A stretch of DNA of 10,549 nt from an uncultured Oscillospiraceae bacterium. Its GTDB lineage: Bacteria > Bacillota > Clostridia > Oscillospirales > Oscillospiraceae. The position numbers were made by a program, and so were the translations under genes. Under the pieces are notes generated by a model. The model searched no databases. It was not told the DNA's origin and saw only the letters and a program-made list of their open reading frames with translations. Location: contig CAKTPR010000075.1 in the NCBI GenBank assembly GCA_934591725.1, forward strand, positions 1 to 10,549, given 5' to 3'. Position 1 is the stretch's first letter, and every line of letters starts with the position of its first letter. Of the stretch, positions 6,792 through 10,549 are shown one piece after another.

Positions 6792-7583
6792 ATGAAGCTT
6801 GCAATGGCACAGATGGCGATGAGCGCCGACATGGCGGAGAACCTGAAAAAGTCCCTGCGTTTCTGCGAGGAAGCAAAGGGGAGCGACCTGCTGTTTTTCC
6901 CGGAGATCCAGCTCTGCCCGTTCTTCCCGCAGTATGAGAAGAAAAACGTGGATGCCTACTGCCTGCGCCTGGACGCGGAGGAGATACGTGCGCTTTCCGC
7001 AGCGGCAGGGAAGGGCGGTTATTACATGTCGCCGAACGTGTACCTCGAAATGAGCGGCAGGCGCTATGATACCTCGCTGTGGATAGACCCGCAGGGCAGG
7101 CTGCTCGACTGCGCAAAGATGGTGCATATCGCACAGGCGGAGCAGTTCTATGAGCAGGACTATTACACCCCCTCGGACGACGGCTTCAAGGTGTTCGATA
7201 CGCCTTTCGGCAGGGTCGGCATCGTCATATGCTATGACCGGCACCTGCCGGAGAGCATCCGCACCTGCACGCTCATGGGCGCGCAGCTCGTGATCATCCC
7301 GACGGCAAACACCAAGGCAGAGCCTATGGAGATGTTCGAGTGGGAGATACGGGTGCAGGCGATGCAGAACCAAGTGTTTATCGCGATGTGCAACCGCGTG
7401 GGCAACGAGGGCGATATGGACTTTGCCGGTGAGTCGCTCGTCGTGCATCCGAGCGGCAACGTTATATGCAAGGCCGACGATAAGGAGCGGCTCATCTGCT
7501 GCGAGATAGACCTTGCCGAGAGCGACGCATGGCGCGCGAAGAAGCCGTATATCCCGACGCGGCGTCCTGAATGCTATCTGTGA
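6792..7583 (+). CDS. Nitrilase-superfamily carbon-nitrogen hydrolase
   Basis: The 263-aa product is a typical single-domain member of the superfamily, which cleaves non-peptide C-N bonds in amides, carbamoyl compounds or nitriles. The Glu-Lys-Cys triad is intact: Glu38 in LLFFPEIQL, Lys109 in CAKMVHI, and Cys147 in VGIVICYDRHLPE. The motif around the cysteine and the downstream IPTAN and RVGNEG stretches are closest, from memory, to carbamoyl-hydrolysing branches (N-carbamoylputrescine amidase or ureidopropionase type), but the substrate cannot be fixed. No signal peptide is present, so it is cytoplasmic. The start is secure: the near-consensus ribosome binding site GAGGAGGT (6776-6783) sits 8 nt before the ATG. 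It heads a two-gene unit with the DUF1653 gene, which begins 15 nt after its stop. Confidence 0.9.
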   Translation: MKLAMAQMAMSADMAENLKKSLRFCEEAKGSDLLFFPEIQLCPFFPQYEKKNVDAYCLRLDAEEIRALSAAAGKGGYYMSPNVYLEMSGRRYDTSLWIDPQGRLLDCAKMVHIAQAEQFYEQDYYTPSDDGFKVFDTPFGRVGIVICYDRHLPESIRTCTLMGAQLVIIPTANTKAEPMEMFEWEIRVQAMQNQVFIAMCNRVGNEGDMDFAGESLVVHPSGNVICKADDKERLICCEIDLAESDAWRAKKPYIPTRRPECYL

Positions 7584-7598
7584 CCGGAGGGCGACGTG

Positions 7599-7847
7599 AT
7601 GCGGGAGCTTAAACTCAAGCGCGTGTACCGGCACTTCAAGGGCGACTATTATCTCACCGAGGACATCGCCAACGATTCCGAAACGGGGGAGCCGTTTGTA
7701 GTATACAGAAAACTCTACGGCGACGGCGGACTCTGGATCCGTCCGCTCAAGATGTTTCTCAGCGAGGTGGATCGTGAGAAATACCCGGACTGTGAGCAGA
7801 AGTACCGCTTTGAATTGCAGGAGATCGAAAGCGCGGCAGGACACTGA
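7599..7847 (+). CDS. DUF1653 domain protein
   Basis: The product is a small, soluble 82-aa protein. I recognise the DUF1653 signature: VYRHFKGDYY (9-18), then DSETGEPFVVYRKLYGDGGLWIRPLKMF split across 26-53, and a closing RF at 70-71. The domain has no established function. The ATG at 7599 is preferred over the GTG immediately before it (7596) because GGAGG (7586-7590) is then 8 nt away rather than 5; the difference is one residue. It probably shares the promoter at 6733-6760 with the carbon-nitrogen hydrolase, which ends 15 nt upstream, although DUF1653 genes occur in many contexts and the linkage may not be functional. Confidence 0.88.
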   Translation: MRELKLKRVYRHFKGDYYLTEDIANDSETGEPFVVYRKLYGDGGLWIRPLKMFLSEVDREKYPDCEQKYRFELQEIESAAGH

Positions 7848-7854
7848 AAAAGCT

Positions 7855-7980
7855 GAAAGGCTCCCCTTGTTTCTCAAGGGGAGCTGGCGCGCAAGCGCCT
7901 GAGGGGATAAAGCCCCCAGTCGAATAGCACAGATATGTACAAACGAACTATCAAGCTTCCTTAGTACGAGGGAGCTTTTC
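7855..7980. repeat. MITE-like palindromic intergenic element with imperfect terminal inverted repeats
   Basis: The element is a string of hairpins. Hairpin A: GCTCCCCTTG (7860-7869) with its perfect complement (7875-7884). Hairpin B: GGCGC-GCAA-GCGCC (7886-7899). Hairpin C: CTG-A-GGGG (7900-7907) with CCCCCAG (7913-7919). Hairpin D: 7953-7977. The outer ends GAAAGGCTCCC (7855-7865) and GGGAGCTTTTC (7970-7980) are inverted repeats matching at 10 of 11 positions. No coding capacity and no clear target-site duplication are visible. The GGCTCCCCTTG...CTGAGGGG core resembles a dispersed repeat I associate with Oscillospiraceae genomes; this is recollection, not a search. Confidence 0.6.
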
Positions 7981-7987
7981 TTTTTTT
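7953..7987 (+). terminator. Intrinsic terminator of the hydrolase-DUF1653 unit
   Basis: AAGCTTCCT (7953-7961) pairs with AGGGAGCTT (7969-7977), one U-G pair, 7-nt loop, then TTTC and seven T. It lies 105 nt after the DUF1653 stop, at the right end of the palindromic element, so the element may supply the terminator. Confidence 0.8.
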
Positions 7988-8001
7988 GCCGGCAATCTGG
8001 C

Positions 8002-8030
8002 TTGATTTTTTCTGCCCATGAGTGTATAAT
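8002..8030 (+). promoter_or_regulatory. Sigma-A-type promoter of the repressor-polymerase-YolD operon
   Basis: TTGATT (8002-8007), 17-nt spacer, perfect TATAAT (8025-8030). The predicted start near 8037 falls inside the palindrome at 8035-8059. That rules out reading the repressor from an upstream in-frame start near 8002. Confidence 0.85.
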
Positions 8031-8034
8031 GACC

Positions 8035-8059
8035 TTAATGAGACAAGCTGTCTCATTAA
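8035..8059. promoter_or_regulatory. Perfect 25-bp palindrome, probable operator of the LexA-like repressor
   Basis: Left arm TTAATGAGACA (8035-8045), centre AGC, and the right arm (8049-8059) is the exact reverse complement of the left. It begins 4 bp after the -10 box and covers the predicted transcription start, so a bound dimer would block initiation. The product of the first gene is a dimerising LexA-type repressor, which makes autoregulation the simplest reading. It lacks the GAAC-N4-GTTC core of the Bacillus-type LexA box. As RNA it could also form a 5'-terminal hairpin, but a 3-nt loop is tight. Confidence 0.75.
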
Positions 8060-8079
8060 CAAACGCGGAGGTGCGGCAA

Positions 8080-8694
8080 ATGAGGAGCAGGAACCCGGAG
8101 CTTATGAAAGCGATACGCGGCTATGTCGAGAGCTATTATAGGGAGCACCTTTCGCCCCCGTCGATAAGGAGCATATCGGAAGCGACGGGGATTCCCCGCG
8201 CGACGGTGCAGCGATACCTTGTTGATATGGACAGCAGGGGAATGCTCGAATACAGCGGGCGCGTCGCCGCTTCTCCCGCCATTGCCAAATGCACCACGGG
8301 CTATATCTCTGCGCCGATAGTAGGGTCGATACGCTGCGGCAGCCCTGAGGGCGAGGAGGCGGACGTTGAGGAATACGTGAACCTGCCGACCTCCGTGTTC
8401 GGCGGCGGCAGTATGTATCTGCTGCGCGCGAAGGGCGATTCGATGCACGACGCGGGTATAGACGAGGGCGACCTTGTGGTCATCACGGCGCAGAATGAAG
8501 CGAACGTCGGGGATATCGTCGTCGCACTCGACGGCAGCGGGCAGAACACGCTCAAGCGCTATGCCGGCTTTGACGCGTCGCGCGGCCGCTATGTGTTGGA
8601 GTATATGAACGAGAAGGTCTATCCCGGCAAGGCCGAGCTTGTCGACAGCTTCACGGTGCAGGGCGTTGCGCGGCACGTGATAAAGGCGATTTGA
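8080..8694 (+). CDS. LexA-like self-cleaving transcriptional repressor (S24 peptidase family)
   Basis: The 204-aa product has LexA length and layout. Residues about 5-60 form a winged-helix DNA-binding domain (PPSIRSISEATGIPRATVQRYL at 26-47). Residues about 78-200 form the S24 dimerisation and autoprotease domain: a Cys86-Gly87 cleavage site in SIRCGSP, nucleophile Ser121 in KGDSMHDAG, and general base Lys159 in NTLKRY. In E. coli LexA the equivalents are Ala84-Gly85, Ser119 and Lys156; Cys-Gly is also the UmuD cleavage pair. Known LexA proteins self-cleave on contact with RecA filaments, so damage induction is expected. The ATG at 8080 is chosen because GGAGG (8067-8071) lies 8 nt upstream. 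It is first in an operon; the polymerase starts 12 nt after its stop. It may be the cell's LexA or, more likely given the private operator and polymerase partner, a dedicated paralogue. Confidence 0.9.
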   Translation: MRSRNPELMKAIRGYVESYYREHLSPPSIRSISEATGIPRATVQRYLVDMDSRGMLEYSGRVAASPAIAKCTTGYISAPIVGSIRCGSPEGEEADVEEYVNLPTSVFGGGSMYLLRAKGDSMHDAGIDEGDLVVITAQNEANVGDIVVALDGSGQNTLKRYAGFDASRGRYVLEYMNEKVYPGKAELVDSFTVQGVARHVIKAI

Positions 8695-8706
8695 GGAGCA
8701 CGAAAA

Positions 8707-10209
8707 ATGGAACGCAGCTATGTTTCCATCGACCTGAAGTCCTTCTTCGCATCGGTGGAATGTGTGGAGCGCGGGATGAACCCGCTTACGACGAACCTTG
8801 TCGTGGCGGACTCCTCGCGCACGGAAAAGACGATATGCCTTGCGGTGACGCCATCGCTCAAGAGCTACGGCATCTCCGGCAGGGCAAGGCTGTTCGAGGT
8901 TGTGCAGCGCGTGGGCGAGATAAACGCCGCGCGCCGCCGGAGAGCGCCGGGCGGGGCGTTCACGGGCAAGTCGTATAACGACCCGGAGCTAAAAAAGAAC
9001 AGCGCGCTCGAACTGGACTATATAGTGGCAAAGCCCCAGATGACGCACTATATAGAAATGAGCACGAGGATATACGATATATACATGAAGTACGTCGCGC
9101 CGGAGGATGTGCACGTCTACTCGATAGACGAGGTGTTCATTGACCTGACGGCGTATCTCAAGACCTATGGGCTGACCGCGCGTGAGCTTACGCAGCGGAT
9201 CATCCTTGATGTGCTGCGCAGCACTGGCATCACGGCGACGGCGGGGATAGGGACGAATCTTTATCTCAGCAAGATCGCGATGGACATAGTCGCAAAGCAC
9301 ATCGAACCGGACGCGGACGGCGTGCGCATCGCGGAGCTTACGGAGCAGAGCTACCGGGAGCAGCTCTGGGAGCACCGGCCGCTGACGGATTTCTGGCGCG
9401 TTGGCCGGGGCTACGCAAAAAAGCTCGAAGCGCACGGAATGTACACGATGGGCGACGTCGCCCTGCGCGCGGAGTACGATGAGGACTCGCTCTATAAGCT
9501 CTTCGGCGTGAACGCGGGGCTGCTGATAGACCACGCATGGGGCTATGAGCCGTGTACTATTGCGGACATCAAGGCGTACCGCCCCGGCAGCAGCAGTCTC
9601 GGCTCCGGGCAGGTGCTCCAGTGTCCGTACACCTTCGATAAGGCGCGGATAATCGTCCGCGAGATGACGGAGCAGCTCGTGCTCGAACTCGTGGAAAAGC
9701 GCCTTGTGACCGACCAGATCATACTCGATGTGGGCTACGATATCGAAAGCCTCTCCCGCCGGGAGCTTGCCGCGCAGTATAAGGGCGAGGTCGTGCGCGA
9801 CCACTACGGGCGTCGGGTGCCGAAGCCCGCACACGGCTCGTGCCCGCTCGGGCGGCAGACGGATTCGCTGAAGCTGATAATGGACGCGGTGCTGCCGCTG
9901 TACGACAGGATCACGGACAGCAGGCTCCTTGTGCGCAGGATCAATATAGCGGCGAACAATGTCGTGCCGGAGTCGATGGCGCGCCCGGCGGAGGAGGCGA
10001 CGCAGTTTGACCTGTTCTCTGACTGCGAAGCGCAGGCAAAGCGCGCGGATGAGGAGCGCGCGCAGCTTGAGCGCGAGAAGCGCCGCCAGAGAGCAGTGGT
10101 GCTGATAAAGGGTAAGTACGGGAAAAACGCGATCCTCAAGGGCACGAACTTCATGGACGGTGCGACGATGCGCGACCGCAACCGGCAGATCGGGGGACAC
10201 CTGGCATGA
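8707..10209 (+). CDS. Y-family translesion DNA polymerase (UmuC/UvrX-like)
   Basis: The 500-aa product is an error-prone polymerase that copies damaged DNA. Catalytic carboxylates are present: Asp9 in SIDLKSFFASVE and Asp141-Glu142 in YSIDEVFID; Phe13 occupies the usual steric-gate region. TAGIGTNLYLSKIAMDIVAK (178-197) matches the palm motif of the family, and DFWRVGRGYAKKLEAHG (228-244) the helix-hairpin-helix thumb. A beta-clamp binding motif QFDLF lies at 433-437, followed by a charged, probably helical stretch (440-465) and a conserved tail (KYGKNAILKG..., IGGH) that I associate with the Firmicutes UvrX/YqjW branch rather than DinB. The ribosome binding site GAGGAG overlaps the repressor's TGA, suggesting translational coupling; the stop overlaps the next ATG (ATGA at 10206-10209). 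Its place behind a LexA-like repressor implies damage-inducible expression. Confidence 0.95.
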   Translation: MERSYVSIDLKSFFASVECVERGMNPLTTNLVVADSSRTEKTICLAVTPSLKSYGISGRARLFEVVQRVGEINAARRRRAPGGAFTGKSYNDPELKKNSALELDYIVAKPQMTHYIEMSTRIYDIYMKYVAPEDVHVYSIDEVFIDLTAYLKTYGLTARELTQRIILDVLRSTGITATAGIGTNLYLSKIAMDIVAKHIEPDADGVRIAELTEQSYREQLWEHRPLTDFWRVGRGYAKKLEAHGMYTMGDVALRAEYDEDSLYKLFGVNAGLLIDHAWGYEPCTIADIKAYRPGSSSLGSGQVLQCPYTFDKARIIVREMTEQLVLELVEKRLVTDQIILDVGYDIESLSRRELAAQYKGEVVRDHYGRRVPKPAHGSCPLGRQTDSLKLIMDAVLPLYDRITDSRLLVRRINIAANNVVPESMARPAEEATQFDLFSDCEAQAKRADEERAQLEREKRRQRAVVLIKGKYGKNAILKGTNFMDGATMRDRNRQIGGHLA

Positions 10210-10549
10210 GCGGAAGGTACGATTCACTGCTCCGCCGCGGCCGCCATTTTTCCGGGAAGCACCCGCCGATGCCGAACTGCGAGCGCGCGGCGCAGTTTGC
10301 ACCCTTCGCCGCGCTCAACGGCTTTGAGGAAGCCGTCGACGAGACGGCGCGCCTGACAGAGCGCCAGGTCGAGCTTGACGACGGCGGCATTGAGGAGCTT
10401 GACCGCGCGCTGCGCCTGATAGCGGAGCGCGCGGGGGAGCGGCCGGAGATATCCGTAACGTGGTTCAGGCCGGACGACAGGAAGGACGGCGGCGCGTATC
10501 TCACATGGCGCGGCAGTCTGAAAAAGATGGATATGTATGAGCGGAAGCT
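10206..10549 (+). CDS. YolD-like protein (3' end outside window)
   Basis: The ATG at 10206 overlaps the polymerase stop (ATGA), and GGGGGA (10193-10198) serves as ribosome binding site. The visible 114 codons run off the right edge. AAQFAPFAALNGFEEAV (28-44) followed by a charged helix and L-D-D-G-G-I-E-E-L-D (about 56-65), then a strand-rich stretch ending GAYLTWRGSLKKMDMYERK, match the YolD-like family layout. YolD-like genes directly follow Y-family polymerase genes in Firmicutes (uvrX-yolD, yqjW-yqjX) and have been proposed as functional counterparts of UmuD; their biochemistry is unsettled. The overlap implies tight co-translation with the polymerase. The call rests on both sequence pattern and position. 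Confidence 0.82.
   Translation, partial: MSGRYDSLLRRGRHFSGKHPPMPNCERAAQFAPFAALNGFEEAVDETARLTERQVELDDGGIEELDRALRLIAERAGERPEISVTWFRPDDRKDGGAYLTWRGSLKKMDMYERK

Noticed and set aside
8002..8079. Upstream extension of the LexA-like gene to an in-frame TTG at 8002
   Set aside because: The stretch contains the -35, -10 and the palindromic operator, and the ATG at 8080 has a well-spaced GGAGG.
8989..10302. Open frame of 437 codons on the minus strand
   Set aside because: Antisense to the polymerase; Arg/His/Leu-rich composition typical of shadows of G+C-rich genes, no motifs.

Overview
The window looks like a chromosomal piece of a gut-type Clostridia bacterium, most likely Oscillospiraceae/Ruminococcaceae. 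Signs are the moderately high G+C coding DNA with strong purine-rich ribosome binding sites, Gram-positive style secretion and cell-wall proteins, a DUF1653 protein, a Firmicutes-type Y-family polymerase followed by a YolD-like gene, and a GGCTCCCCTTG-type palindromic intergenic repeat that I recall from this family. Species cannot be named from the sequence alone.

Left part (1-2120). A membrane-anchored phosphodiester glycosidase-family gene runs leftward out of the window (start at 1183). Its stop lies outside, so it is easily missed by closed-ORF searches. It is divergent from tatD (1323-2081), with two back-to-back sigma-A-like promoters in the 139-bp gap. tatD ends in a clear intrinsic terminator.

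Centre (2121-6674). A 438-bp A+T-rich regulatory region carries an ECF-sigma-type promoter (GGGAAC-N16-CGTCTA), a sigma-A-type promoter (TTGCAA-N17-TAATAT) and two leader hairpins. It precedes a 1353-aa secreted protein with a signal peptide, three LysM-like modules, an Asn/Gly/Ser linker and about eleven divergent InlB-type B-repeats. The gene stands alone and ends in a UUCG-loop terminator.

Right-centre (6675-7990). A strong promoter drives a two-gene unit: a nitrilase-superfamily carbon-nitrogen hydrolase and a small DUF1653 protein. Behind it lies a ~126-bp MITE-like palindromic element whose right-end hairpin plus T-run probably serves as the operon terminator.

Right part (7990-10549). 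This is a compact DNA-damage tolerance operon: a LexA-like self-cleaving repressor, a Y-family translesion polymerase with a beta-clamp motif, and a YolD-like protein cut by the window edge. Its promoter is overlapped at the expected transcription start by a perfect 25-bp palindrome (11-bp arms, 3-bp centre) that does not resemble the usual Firmicutes LexA box. The simplest reading is an autoregulated mutagenesis cassette: damage-activated RecA triggers self-cleavage of the repressor, the palindrome is freed and the polymerase is made. The repressor-operator pairing is the most interesting item in the window.
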